Both the position numbers and the translations under genes were made by a program. A stretch of 64,000 nt of DNA from Diphasiastrum complanatum. Its lineage: Eukaryota; Streptophyta; Lycopodiopsida; Lycopodiales; Lycopodiaceae. The notes under the pieces were generated by a model. It worked only from the letters and a program-made list of their open reading frames with translations, was not told where the DNA came from and searched no databases. Shown here piece by piece: positions 1-12,600 of this stretch (position 1 is the first letter of the stretch; each line of letters begins with the position of its first letter). The stretch spans positions 42,742,223-42,806,222 of the forward strand of contig CM055095.1 in NCBI GenBank assembly GCA_029204225.1. The letters run 5' to 3'.

Positions 1-95
1 AGCACCAACCTCAAACACTGATCTTCAAGCACCCTCAAACACTGATCTTCAAGCCCTCAGGCACTGATCTTCAATTGCCCTCATTCGCTCCAAAG
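1..95. repeat. Short tandem repeat, about 24-26 bp unit
   Basis: Three to four imperfect copies of a unit containing 'ctcaaacactgatcttcaag' run from the window edge. The array may begin outside the window. No gene is visible in it. Confidence 0.75.
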
Positions 96-295
96 ACGCT
101 TCAACCTGCAAAAACAAGTAGCAAATAGGAGACAATTGACTTATCCACAAAAAAATCCGAATACAAAGCGTTATGCTCAGCCACATAGCAATATGGTTGA
201 GAAGAATATTAAAAGATATTGGCATTCCACAAAGTAATCCCACCATGATCAGGTGTGACATCAAAGCTCTATCTAGCTAGCGAAGAATTTTGAAT

Positions 296-497
296 TTCAT
301 GCACGCAAGATGGACATAAAAATTAAATATCATTTCATTAGATAGAACTTGCTATCTAGTGAAATAGTCATGGTGCATTGCAGGATAGAAGACCAGCTAG
401 CAACATATTTACTAAACCTTTAATTGTTGACAATATGCTAAAAATGGCAGTACTGGTCAAGTGTGCAGATAAACTAGGACTTAAGAGAGAGTCTTGA
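296..497 (+). pseudogene. Copia RNase H / pol C-terminal remnant
   Basis: The plus strand reads as the last part of a Ty1/copia polyprotein. It has a K..I.YHFIR-like stretch near 320, then EDQL and IFTKPL near 395-425, and a lysine-rich tail ending KRES at a TGA (495-497). In the family the matching order is 'KHIDI.YHFIRE', 'EDQLADIFTKPL', then a short tail. The reading frame changes between the YHFIR and IFTKPL parts, and a stop lies in the first. The upstream part of the element lies outside the window or is lost. It is a dead remnant. Confidence 0.7.
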
Positions 498-549
498 AAT
501 ATATATGTCCAGTTTATCTAAACACTTGACCAGTACTACCATTTTTAGC
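437..549. repeat. 44-bp inverted repeat at copia pol end
   Basis: Arm 437-480 (starts gctaaaaatggcagtactgg) and arm 507-549 (ends accatttttagc) are reverse complements with about three mismatches and a 26-bp loop. The left arm is the coding sequence for the last codons of the copia pol remnant. The right arm lies beyond its stop, so one arm looks like an inverted copy of coding DNA. Confidence 0.8.
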
Positions 550-1810
550 ATCTTGTTATATGTCGTTTTCATTTTTATAGTATGCGTTAGTTTGTGGGTA
601 GTGAGTCGGGACACGCGTCCCCCATTTTTTCATAACAAGGACTAAACTTCCATGCAACGGTACTCTCCAAAATATAGGCTATTTATAGGTACTCTGCTTT
701 CTCTTCTATGAATAACACTTGCCTGCGAGCTTCTTGGACAAATTGGTGTGTGCTCAGCTGACAAATTCTTGCTACCTTAAGCTGTCGAAGAGGCCATAAC
801 ATCAATTTCAAATTTTTATCAAAAATCTGTGAAACAAGAATTTCTCTTGGCCAGATTTACTTTGTTAAGACATTCAGTTGTCAGCAATATATGTCTTTCT
901 CTCACAAATAAGTCATGCACCTGCTTCATTCCAATTATTGCAAAATGTCGAAACTCTATTACATTGTGGGATTTATAAATTTTTTAGGCATGATCTATTC
1001 ATTGTTTATCAATGAATGCCACAATGTCTTCAACTCTATTCTCATAGTTTCTCCTAGTCACAATACAACTTCAACAAAATTGCATAAGTCAAATGAATAT
1101 GATTTGAAATACTGAATTATAGTTCTTGATACCCAAGATTTAAATTCAGCTCGTTGTCTAATGGTTTAGAAATGTACAATATTATGAATAGAACAATACT
1201 TCTCCATACCATACACATATTGCAACGCGATTAAAATTGTACTTTCTACAAGAATCTCAAAGCCTTCAAAAATTTTTGGAAAGCAACATGCCCTTGTAAA
1301 CTGGCCCATGCTAAAACTCCCTGAGATTTAACGTCCAAATCTTGCCGAAAATTAACATTCAAACTCTTACTAAGTGTTTGATTAAAACCACTAACTTGAG
1401 AAGATCTCAAGTTGCACTTGTATTACCTAAAAATCTCTTAACTTCATAGTAGTATCACAAATTTTTTAGACCATTTTAGAAAATGGCAGTGAAACTTAAG
1501 AATCTAGAGTTGAAGTTATTTCTAACTTCATTGCCACTTAATCAGAGCACTAACTCGAGAACTTCTCAAGTTACCATCGTATAAATACAAAGGCCTCTTG
1601 ACTATTACAAAACCATAAATATTTTGTGTATTTTGTTCACGTGAACATTTTCAATTTTTTAGGTTTTATTAAAAAAAATTATTTTTTGGGACATGGTGTA
1701 TTGATTTTTTGGGTCAAAACAGATATTTTTTAAATAGATGTTTTTGTGATTTTCGGGAGTTTTTCGTGAAAAAACATATGTTTGTGCAAAATTTTCAAAT
1801 TGAAAAATGA
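498..1810. other. Probable copia LTR remnant, then gene-free DNA
   Basis: The sequence just after the pol stop should be a 3' LTR. A TATA-like 'ctatttatagg' near 670 fits this, but I cannot fix the LTR ends or find a partner LTR. From about 900 to 1810 I see only AT-rich sequence with short unsupported frames. Confidence 0.35.
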
Positions 1811-1964
1811 TTACTTTTTTTTCATGTTAATGGCACTAATGGTTCGGAAAGAAGGAATATGAGGATACTCTTGGGATAATTGTTTTTGAACCTGTAAAAT
1901 GTGTATGCCCTCAAGAACTAAAAGAAAAAAGTCAAAATTTGCAACATCGTTGCATTCTGAGGGA

Positions 1965-2345
1965 TCAACCAAAACAACAAAAGGAGTTACTATGGCTTGT
2001 GTATGATCTTTAAAATGTACATGTGTCTCATTATGTTCTCTTACTTCCATTGGCCTATCTCATGTTATTGGGTCAACATATGGCCTATCACACTAATCTA
2101 TATCCAAAATTAAAGTTGTTTCTCTAATTTTTTTTGTTTCATGAAAATCTTCTCTTAATCTAGCAATCTCAGAGCTATCTTGTAGGGGACGGATGGAAGC
2201 ACCACGTGAACTATGTATGCATCATCCAAAACAACAAAAGAAGTTACTATGACCTGTGTATGATCTTTAAATTTTATTTTTAGATTATGTACATGTGTCT
2301 CATTAGGTTCTCTTACTTTCATTGGCCTATCTCTTGTTATTGGGT
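1965..2345. repeat. Dispersed duplicate of about 110 bp
   Basis: 1965-2073 and 2221-2345 share 'aaaacaacaaaag.agttactatg', 'tgtgtatgatctttaaa', 'gtacatgtgtctcatta' and 'ttggcctatctc.tgttattggg'. The second copy carries a short AT-rich insertion after 'ctttaaa'. The 79-codon minus frame at 1811-2050 crosses the first copy and matches nothing I know. Confidence 0.7.
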
Positions 2346-4555
2346 GGTATGTCCGAATTTAGCGGAGTTTGGTGCATTGAAAAACGCTCAACAAGGGCTT
2401 TCCAATGATATGTTTGTAACATACTTTTGAGCTACGATTGAAAAGTTATGGCAAGTCAAATGTATTAGTGCTATAATATTTTAATAGTATAAACTACATC
2501 TTGCACGAATTCTTAAAGGGTCTTTTTGGAGCTCAAAACTCCTATAATGATAGACCTTTAAATGAATCAAAACTTGACCCATAAGGGTTGTGACTTATAA
2601 GCAATACATTTCAACAACAATATTCATAAGTAAGATCATATTGTTGAATTCAACAACTAATTCAAAAGTAGCGCTCCTAACTCGGTTAGCTGTATTAGAT
2701 TTAGAAAATCTTTTTACGTCTAGGTGTGGTACCAAAACACCACATTTAATCTGATTCTAAATCTATTCTAGGTCAATAAGAAATTCATAATGAGAAATTA
2801 CTATAACCTAGCGAGAAATTGACTCTACACAATTCTCACCAATATAAAATCCTAAAACCAAGGATCCTATTCTAAGCATGCCACTAACAAGCAACACATG
2901 TGAAACAGATATAAAGTCCTAAAACCAAGGATCTTATTCTAAGCATGCCAATAATAGGAAACACATGGAAAACAGATGGTGGAAAAACCAACCCAACCAA
3001 TCCTAGATCGAACGGATCTAGCCCCCAAGCAACATACGGCTACTAGGCTTCAAGGATACACTAATGAGTGCCCAATAGGTATACTTATACCCTCCAAGGC
3101 CCATGCACCACTAGTAGTGCACTGTGACACCTCTGCAGCTCATCTAGGCCACGTCATCTAGTTTCTCAACGACTCTTAATGGTGTTCAATCCTAATCAAA
3201 CTTCATGAAAGCCTTAGGACAACTTCATTACACCTTTGAAATCATGCACGAAATAAATTGGCCATGAATTTTATAAAAATCTTCAAAATTAGTCCATAAA
3301 CCATCAAAAAACCATGTCCTTCTTTTACCAATTTTGAGCAAAATTTGTGGATCAAATCCACAATTAAGTGCAATCAGACCCAAATCCCTATAAATGCATT
3401 ACATTCGAATACTAAAAGTTTTGATTTCAGTCAATTATGGTTCTTATAGCCCATTTATAGTTCAAAAACCCCAATTTTTGGCCAAACTCACTATCTAAGC
3501 ACCCTTTTGACTTTTCAACTGACATGCAATCATAGATCAATAGCAATGATAAATTACAAACCAAATTTTTCAATTCTAGGTGAAAAATCACAAAAAAATC
3601 GTCAAAAATCCATTGATTTCCATCAAAATTTATGAAGAGAATCCATAATCATGATCATTAGGCTGAAAGTACACCAAATTCAGAGAAGCCACTCATTTGG
3701 ATATCAATTCCACCACCTGAAAGTAATAGGCATGGAGAAACCAACAAAAATTAGGGAAAAAACAAGAAGCAGCTCCACCTTCCGTGATGCAAACCCTTGC
3801 TCTAATACCACTGTAGTGAAGATCCGATTGTTGCATGTAACCAAACCACCCAACCAACATGGAATGGCTAGTCAATTCCCTAACCACTTCACCCCCATAC
3901 CATGGTGAATAAATGCAAGAGAGGAGGGGTTCCTGGCTACAAGGATAAAAAATCAACAAGGTTAGCAGATGCAACAATGACCATTATAGAGGTAGGTCCA
4001 TAATCATGCAAATCAACTAGAAGACAACATAAATTATTATTGTGGATGAACAAGTTCTCGTTTGTCTTCAAGAAGTTACCTGAAATAAGGATAGAATTTA
4101 AGAGATGCTGAAGGATGTGTTGATCAATGATATTGGTCCCAGTACAAGTGCTACATCTCATAGTGGCATGGGTCAGATGGTGAATGTTACCAAGGAGATA
4201 TTGATGCAATGTAAGTGGAATCAAAAACCAAATTTTTCTCGAGAATTGGTTGATATTGTTGTAGACAATATTGCTGACTTTGTTAGTAATTATAAATTTC
4301 AGGTGACAGTGGGACAACCAATATAGATTGTTCCGTGTTTAGTGGATTCAATATGTCCTAAATTGATGGGGTTCTAACAATCTTCTGTGACATCTTCGAC
4401 ACTAGCTAATACTATTGTACAACTTATGGAACAAGATATTATTAAATCGTGTTATAGTTATTTTTCTTTTTGTACTCGTAATTGTCAACATTGTATTTTC
4501 TTGAGCTCTGGTGAATCGAAAATTGTTTTCACTATGACAACCATGATGAAGAGTT
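2346..4555. other. No recognisable gene
   Basis: AT-rich sequence with short open frames on both strands (largest about 126 codons, minus, 3937-4317) that show no motif I recognise. A near-duplicate phrase ('aaagtcctaaaaccaagga') occurs near 2846 and 2911. Nothing supports a functional gene. Confidence 0.5.
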
Positions 4556-5034
4556 TTGATTATTCAACGATCGGATGGTAATATTCTGGTGATTCAGTTT
4601 TGTTTGGTGGGAATGGGGTTCCAAGACTCGGCAGTTTTTCAACCTAACAAGGTGGTGAAAGATCCAACGAATGAGTTTATTGTTAGTCTTGGTGTTGGTA
4701 AGGATGGAGCTTTGTGTACAACAAGTCGAGGGTGTCGCATGGTGATAACTGAAGAGGTGTACTACAAGGTTTTGGAACTACCTTTTTGGATTTCTAGAGC
4801 CAGAGGTTCCTATGGTGGTAATGTCTAAATTTTTTCCTCTTGAAGCTCAAGCTAAGGATCAAGGCTATTGGTTAAGAATGTGTAAATTCTCTACATTAGA
4901 GTATCTCTGCAAATGGATCAATCATGTAATTTTTGGAAGGCGTGTTTTCAGTGAGAGTGAAGCCAAAAAATATAAAAAAATTTGTCTGGTACGAGTTATT
5001 AACTCAAGCACTGCCAATGCATCTTTTGTGCCAT
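4556..5034 (+). pseudogene. Unidentified decayed coding sequence
   Basis: Two overlapping plus frames (4556-4828 and 4812-5034) read like one protein of about 155 residues broken by a frameshift near 4810-4830. The first holds VVKDPTNEF, SLGVGKDGA and RGCRMVITEE. The second holds MSKFFPLEAQAKDQ, CKWINHVIFGRRVFSESEAK and RVINSSTANASF. Composition and smooth continuation across the shift look protein-like rather than random. I do not recognise the family. It could be a retro-copied fragment of a host gene or part of a transposon protein. The upstream frame at 4387-4581 may belong to it. Confidence 0.4.
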
Positions 5035-5745
5035 AAGTGATTCTGCAGCATTAGGAGGATATGAAATAGCAACAAGAAGATTCAGAGCAATTGTAAAACA
5101 AAAAAAACCTCATTGAGCAAATAAACACTCAACTAGCTACCTTTTGCCAAAGATTTACAAACAGCTTCCTAGCTACTCATGTCTACAAAACCATGAAGGG
5201 TTGCTAGGGATTTCATCCTCGAAAACATCGTCGATAGAGGTGAAACCATACAATCAGTCCAGCACCTTCTATCCAGGGAAAAAGATGTGTTTCTGATGCC
5301 CAAGTTGTTATTTATCCAGTTTAGATAAGGTCGTTCGAAAATGAAACCTCTCAGCCTTCGAAAAAAGAATTTGAAAATGAAAACAAAGAGCTCAAGACAT
5401 TGCTATCATTGTCGGGACATGGTATCATTGGAATAGGGGGCAGCAGAGCAGATGCCTAGGAAGTCCAAAAGCATATCAACGACTTCATCAAGGGCAACAT
5501 TCACCTGGAAGTAAAGAAAGATAAGCTAACTCACCTGACCATAGCGACCACTGCATACTTTTGCGGGGTCAAGCAACAAGAAGATTCAAAGCAATAGGAA
5601 CATTTGAAACAAGAACATGAGTGTCAATGTGGTCTAGGTTTTTGTTTCCATGGATTGTTGGCCATTCTTTTGTTGTTTGCAGTTCAAATTATTGTGAGGA
5701 GCGACTGTTGCAGAGTATCAGAGGCTTTATTTTGCTTTGGATTGT
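5035..5745. other. No recognisable gene
   Basis: Fragments such as an asparagine- and lysine-rich stretch near 5090-5110 give no frame longer than about 60 codons. No RNA gene or repeat is evident. Confidence 0.4.
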
Positions 5746-5749
5746 TATT

Positions 5750-5885
5750 TGTGATTCTTAGAAGCTAGTACAGACTGCTTTGGATATATAATGCTTCTTG
5801 GTTTCCAAGGGGAGGCTCGAACCTGGGACCAAAGAAACTTTGGATGCCAAGCTAACCAGCTGAGCCAACAACATTGGGGTTGGAT
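5750..5885 (-). mobile_element. tRNA-derived SINE-like element
   Basis: On the minus strand an RNA polymerase III A box TGGCTCAGCTGG (5856-5867) matches TRGYNNARNNGG. A B box GTTCGAGCC (5814-5822) matches GWTCRANNC. Their spacing of about 33 bp is typical of a tRNA. The sequence between them does not fold as a good tRNA anticodon arm by eye, and it continues past the B box into 'CCCCTTGGAAACCAAG' and AT-rich sequence. This favours a SINE head or a tRNA pseudogene over a working tRNA. The ends are approximate. Confidence 0.6.
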
Positions 5886-5989
5886 ACATAATGAAATGAC
5901 TACTATTGCAACCTCTGTAGCAGTAGCTTGATTCTGCTCTACCTTGAAACTGATAATAATTCACTCAAGGAGGCAAGAACGCATGTACA

Positions 5990-8215
5990 CCTAATCAGAT
6001 CACAAACAAGGATGTTTAGAGTTGGTGCCATGAGTTACATTGAACATACATTTTAATGTCTTCAGATTTCCTGCTAAATGCCATTCTATGTTTAAAGCGC
6101 CAATTCCGGGAATATTGAGTGGAACTCCCTCCATGTGATTTTTTGTGGTGGCAGAATATGACATTCTATTAAATATCCATGAGAGAATGTCATGGTCTTC
6201 TTTCATCACCTATAAGTGAAAAAAAAAAACATGATTTAGCCTCATAATATTAATACAGAGAAGATTTGCGAAATGAAATCCATATTAAAATGATTATTCC
6301 TATTGATTATGCAAAGGAACTGCTATACCTGAAATGCTACCAACCACCAGATATCATTTTCTGATTGAAAACTGAAGTTGAGGACTTCTGAGTCTTCTAA
6401 ATTTGAAAGTGCTCCATTCATTATGCTAAGACTGACTCTCTCCATTTTTTGTCCTTTTATAATTTCAGACTCATCTAACTTGAGAACAACTATCAACTTG
6501 TTATTGAGATTCTCGTTTGTAATACTATAAAATTTTATGATGAATGTTAGTAGCTGATTAATATCAATAAATAAATTGTTAGAATTGTTATATGCTAGAC
6601 ATTCTCATTTCGAGCAATACACTTCATTGATATGAGATGGATTACCAACTCTTATCTACATACCTTGGTTTAACATGTCTCTTTGTTCTTTAAGATGAAA
6701 TGGTCGTGGGATTGGAAACTTCTTAATACTTACCTGTGCAAATGCCTCATGTATCATCTTAAACATTGTTGCATATGCTTCTCTACTGATGCTAGAAAAA
6801 TCACATGCCCCCTGAACCAATGTAGCGTCTAATATTTTTCCAACTTCATTCATAATGCTATCAGTAACTGAAGCTTTAATTTTTTTATTTTGTTATTGTT
6901 TAACATTGATTTCATAGATTTAGAAGTCAAGATATAAGCTACTGAGTTTCCGATGGAAATCTCATCGGAAAATGGTCTTCAGCAACCAATGTTGATCTGC
7001 ATTGCAAAGATAATGTTCATGAAAATGTCATTAGAAATTATGACACTCATAGTATTCACAGCAGCATAATAAGCAAATCAACATAAAGTTGAAATGAATA
7101 AATAACAAAACTAGTGTTTCTAAGTGAATCAAAAAGTTCAAGCAATATTGAATACCATATAAGCTATAACTTACTTGAATGCACGGATTCGTCATTTTCT
7201 ATGACCTCCTCTAGATGATAGATCACATATATCCTTGTTTACCAGTCTTTTCCTCTTGTTGCTTCGGACCTTTCTGTTGAGCACATCCATATCTTCAACA
7301 AGGGACAAATATGAGATACGCATGGATTGAAATGCAGTTTTTATCGCATCATTACTAGTTGTATAATGATGCAAAGAAGATTTCAACCTTTGGATCTCCT
7401 TTTTGAGCATCTCATTTTCATCCAAACAAGTTTTGAACTTTGTAGATTTTTCTTTGCACTCCTTTGATATTTTCCTTGATTCCTCTTCCAAATAATGTAT
7501 TCTTTGCATTGAATGTGCATTCCCATAGAGCATCAAATTCTCACAGTAACCCAAAAGGCTATTTTTACCATGACACATATAGATTATTAATTGACTCACC
7601 GAATGAAAATCTGGATGTTGCAATGAACATGGATCAATTGAATACAATGTTCCTGATGACCATAAATCTACATGCTTTAGCTTTTCCTCCCTTTATCGGA
7701 CTATATCAGAAGTTGACAATTTGGGTTGCTTTGAATTTCTTGTCCTGAGCAGAGCATATTTTGGTGACAGATCCACATGAAGATGATAAAGCTTTGTTAT
7801 CAGTACAATGGTATAGTAACAAACAACACAATGACAATAACAAAGCTGGAGATGGCACTAAACACTTGTTTGTCCCTGCTAGAGATAGAGATAGTGCTAA
7901 ACACCTGTTTGACCCTGGAAATAGAGATTGCATAGGCTTTGTTTCAGAAATGTCACTCCTAATTTAAATTTTTGAATGTTCCCAACTATTGGGAGAGAAT
8001 ATTTCAGCATTTTGAAAATTATATTTTAACTATGGTTAAGCACCACTGAAGTTTGATGTGACTAAACTAAGATGCATTCATTTACATGGAAAGTAGTGCA
8101 GGCAGATGCGTAAAGAAGTTAGAAAATGATATTATAATTACTTTATAGCTATTTTTCTCTCTCCTACATGGCACTTCTTATAGGGCCCTCTTTGGGCCCA
8201 TATTTTCTCTAATGA
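5990..8215 (-). pseudogene. Decayed transposase-like gene, copy 1 (truncated)
   Basis: Minus-strand fragments are collinear with a longer copy at 24,720-27,640. In gene order they are: an N-terminal part rich in charged residues that looks coiled-coil (7192-7647), a piece with GKILDATLV (6656-6853), and a piece with EDHDILSWIFNRMSY and EWHLAGNLKTLKCMFN followed by HGTNSKHPC (6000-6209). The H..DLKTLKC and following Cys resemble conserved parts of uncharacterised transposase-like proteins scattered in eukaryotes, but I cannot name the superfamily. The frames are separated by stops. Homology with copy 2 ends near 8213 just after the self-complementary block gggccctctttgggccc, a possible element end. 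Confidence 0.55.
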
Positions 8216-8355
8216 TGTCTAAGACAAATGGTCGATATACTATCAGTGTGATCTGTGAAAGTAAATTGTTGTGAACTGCAAACCTTTTAGTCTTTCATAT
8301 CTAAATCCTTGGTCAAATGTGATTTCAGCCCTTTGTTTTAGGACTACCTAAAACT

Positions 8356-9046
8356 TGTGAAAAATTGCCTACATTGGCAAATCTAGCCATATAGAATATT
8401 GTACATTTTGTCAATATTGTTTGTTGGTTACTTGAATGGCCAAAGTGCCACTTGTACATACACACCTAAAGTAGGTTACCACGAGTCAAGAGGAGTGGTT
8501 GTGTCTATTTGGTAGTGATTCCTACTTTGTAGAATCTAGACCATGATTTATGATGAGATTTGTACCTACCATGCACCTACCAAGCATGACTCTTGGATCT
8601 AGGCTAGGGTTTTCACATTAGGGCAAGAAAGTGGAGTCTACTTCCTTATTACATGCTGGATTTTCACCTAACTTTGCAAAGGAAGTGTGTTTTACTATGT
8701 ATTCCCATTCTCCATTGTGAGAAGATAGAAACTTTTTGGAGCCTCAAGGAGAAACTCGAGTTTCCTCTCATTGTATGGTGATTACTCTTGATTTCCAATG
8801 AAACCCAGCTTTGGCACTTTGTAAACACTGTCTATAGGCCATACTACAGCCTTATTTCCACACGTGTGGAGTTGGATTAGACTATTTGATCAATGCTTTG
8901 ATTGTCTCTACTTGTTTCCTATCAAGCTGCTAAACTAGATCTTGTTTTCTGATGACTAGTTTTTGATAGATTGTTTAACAAGCATACAATCACCTTGTGG
9001 ATCATTCAAAGATCCATTTATGGTCCTTAGTACTGTACTTTTAACA
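8356..9046 (+). mobile_element. 5' LTR of copia element A
   Basis: The 691-bp segment begins TGTGAAA and ends TTAACA, and the primer-binding site follows at once. It is related along its length to the 683-bp segment at 15,224-15,906: shared 'ggcaaatctagc', 'attacatgctggattttcacctaact' in part, and 'gatcttgtt'. This supports the chosen ends. No matching 3' LTR follows the truncated pol of element A. Confidence 0.65.
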
Positions 9047-9058
9047 TGGTATCAGAGC
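9047..9058 (+). other. Primer-binding site of element A
   Basis: TGGTATCAGAGC is the standard plant Ty1/copia site complementary to the 3' end of initiator-Met tRNA. It directly abuts the LTR end. An untranslated leader of about 620 bp follows before the gag start at 9678. Confidence 0.85.
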
Positions 9059-9677
9059 CAAGTACAAGGCCATTGATCTGTGTTTGAATCTAATCCAGTT
9101 TTAGCAGGTTTTGGTGCAAAAAGCTAGTATTGGAAGGGTGAGCTGGTATCCAGATTTTGGTGAGGGGATTTGATCCCAAACTTTTTCAGGATCAAAATCC
9201 GTACTGTTCACACGTGTGGGCATCTCTGAACCAGCATTTAATAACCCAAATCCATTGGATCATAGAAAATTCATATGGTGTCAGTTTGATGTAATTTTTG
9301 GTGCAAATCCTAGGATAAGCTACCAAGATCACTTGCCATTGATTAGTTTTGAATTTGTTTCATGAAAAGTAATTAATCTAGGCTGATTTCAGACCTTCTT
9401 AAAGTGGAAACCAGGTCTTGAGAGTACATCAAAGTGAATGAGAGAGATAGAGTCAGTTTTTGTCCAAGAATAGCCAAGATTGGCAAGATTTGCTTGAGTG
9501 TAGTTTTCATCTCATCTTATCTTCATTCCAGCTTGTGAGGGAGTGATAGAACTGTGATTACAAATCCATCTGTTGGATTAGAAGTCAACATTTGAGTGAA
9601 ACATTGCAAGTTAAAAACCTTTGTGAGTTTCAGGTCCAAACAAATCTATATCTTGTGTGTAGAATCTTGCTAGTAAG

Positions 9678-12600
9678 ATGGGATCAATGGGAGCCTACCT
9701 TCTAGAAGCTAGTGAGAGGTTAAATTCTACCAATTATGCTATTTGGAAAGTGAGGATGGAGTCACTAATGGTGCTCCAGGATCTTTATGAGTTTCTAATA
9801 GATGATGAAGATGAACCTCTAGGCGCACAGGAATTAGTGAGATACAAGAAGAGGTCTAGGCTTGCACTTCATTGTATTAAGATGAATGTAAACAATGATC
9901 TTTTAAGGGAAGTATCATCATGTAAGAGTGCTAAAGAGGCTTGGGAATCTTTAAAATCTATCTATGAGTCTAGTAACACTTCGAGGGTTCTCATGCTTAG
10001 AAACCAGATTCTACAAAGCATGAAGAGGAGTGATGAGAATGCACAAGATTATGTGCTAAGAATCAAGTCTCTTAATAGGGAGTTAGCTTCCATTGGAGAG
10101 AAGATTCAAGATAGTGAGCTTGTTCAGATTGTCCTAAATGGTCTAGGGAGTGGCTTTACAAACTTGGTCCAAAGCTTTGCAATCCAAGACACTTTGCCTA
10201 CTATAGAAAAGCTACACAGTGTATTAGTAGCTGAAGAGTGTAGGATGTTGCATACCAATGCAAGAATGAATGCTATTTCTCTGCAGGATGGTGATGAGAA
10301 AGCTAATTTCTCATTTAAAAGCAAGAAGAAGACCAATGGCAAGAAGAAGCACTTCAAGAAGACCAAGGAGGAGGATGAGGCTTCAAGCTCAAAGGGCAAG
10401 ATCAAAGACAAGTCCAAGTACAAATGTTTTTTCTGTGGAAAGAAAGGACATTTTGCATCAGAATGTCTCAAGAAGAAGAAGGCACAAGAGAGCAAACAAA
10501 GCAACATTGCACATCAGGAGGAAGAGGAGGATGAAGAGTCATCCTTGATGGTTTCCAACAAACCACCATCATCCAAGAGCAACACCAATGATTCTTGGTG
10601 GATTGATAGTGGGGCAAGTTCCCACATGACATATCAAAAGGACATATTCTCCACCTTACTTTCTTACAATGACTTACATAGATCAATCTATACTGCAAGT
10701 AGTCAAGAATGTAAGATAAGTGGAATAGGAACAATTCCCTTGTATGTGGGATCATCCAAAAGGATGAATCTAGATAATGTTCTTTATGTTCCTAAGTTAA
10801 CCAAGAATTTGCTTAGTGTTGGCCAGTTAATGGATAATGGCCTAGATGTACAATTTAAGCATGGAGTTTGTTCCATCCTTAGAAATGATGAATGTATAGC
10901 CAAAGGCTTTAAGCAAGGTAGATTGTTTAAGCTTGATGCTAATATTGCAGTGGAGAGTGTTAACTTGGCAAAGGTGGAGCTATCAAAGGTGGAATTGTGG
11001 CACAAAAGGTTGGGCCACCCCAACTACAAAGCCATGGAATCTATGACTACAAAGGAGCTTGCAGTTGGACTCCCCAAGCATTTGTCAAAGTGCGGGAAGA
11101 GATGTGAAGCATGCAGCCTCTCAAAGGCTCACAAGCTACCCTTCTCAAGATCTACATCAAAATCAAACTCTCCTCTTGAACTCATCCATTTGGATGTTCA
11201 TAGTTTTTCACATGAGTCTAATGGTGGTGCCAAGTACTATGTAATCTTCATTGATGACTATTCTAGATTTTGTTGGATGTACCTCTTGTCTAGCAAATCA
11301 ATGGTGTTTGATTCTTTTGTAAAGTTCAAGACTTTGGTAGAAAATCAACTTAGTACCAAGATTAAGGTATTAACGAGTGATAATGGAGGTGAATATGTCT
11401 CCAATAAGTTGATTGACTTTTGTATTTCTAATGGCATAAAGAGGAAGTTGTCTTGTCCATACACCCCTCAACAAAATGGAGTGAGTGAGAGAAGAAATAG
11501 ATCTCTTTGTGAGTGTGCTAAGGCGTTAAGGCTAGATGCTTCTCTATCCAAACCATTTTGGGGTGAAGCAATAACTTGTGCTAACTATTTGTGCAATAGA
11601 TTGCCAAACCAAGCCATTGGAGGAATCACACCATTTGAAGCTCTATTTGGAGAGAAGCCCAATCTCAAAGATCTCAAAGTTTTTGGATCCACTTGCTATG
11701 TACACCAATCCTTGGATAAGAGAAGGAAGGATGATGCAACATCCATCAAAGGCATCTTTGTGGGATATGGTGAGAATAGCAAAGGTTATAGAGTCTTCAA
11801 TCCCATCACTAGCAAGGTGATAGTGAGTAGGGATGTTATTTTTTATGAAGGACATGCTTGTGATTTGGATGATAATGCTACTAATCATCTTGATGCCAAG
11901 GATCATGCTAGGATGGAGGAGGAGCTTCCAAGTGAAGAAGAACTTGAGGATCCACCTCAAGATGCAAGAACTCCAAGAACTCCAAGAAGATCTACAAGGG
12001 CAAGATCCGAGCCATTGAGGCTCACCTATGATGGTCAAGGTGATCAAAGGGAAGGCTCATCATCTTTCACATCTTACACCTTTCTTACTTCAATGTTAGA
12101 TGAGCCAACATGCTATGAAGATGCTTGTAAGTCTAAAAGTTGGATGGATGCTATGCAAGTAGAGTATGATGCTCTTATTGAGAATCATACTTAAGATCTT
12201 GTGGATCTTCCTCAAGGGAAGAAACCTCTTGATTGCAAGTGGGTGTTTAGATTGAAGTATAATAAAGATGGATCAATAAGCAAGCATAAAGCTAGGCTTG
12301 TTGCCAAAGGTTTTTTACAAACCAAAGGCATTGACTATGATGAGACTTTTGCTCCTGTGGCTAAGCTTGTTACTATCAGGTTGATCATTAGTCTTGCTAC
12401 AACCTTCAATTGGGAGCTATTCCAACTTGACTTCACAAATGCATTCCTCAATGGTTATTTGGAGGAAGAGATCTACATGAGGCAACCTGAGGGCTTCATC
12501 AAGGCAAAGCATGAAGGAAAGGTGTGTTTTTTGAAGAAGAGCCTTTATGGGCTCAAGCAAGCACCTAGAGCATGGTACTCTAGGCTAAACTCTTTTCTCA

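Noticed and set aside
1-95. Possible CRISPR-like array
   Set aside because: Units are directly adjacent without unique spacers, and the context is a plant nuclear genome.
5814-5867. Functional tRNA gene
   Set aside because: A and B boxes fit, but no convincing anticodon arm or acceptor pairing can be seen, and the sequence continues past the B box like a SINE.
10124-10507. 127-codon minus frame inside element A gag, and 11,643-12,047 and its mirror
   Set aside because: They are antisense shadows of the gag-pol coding sequence.
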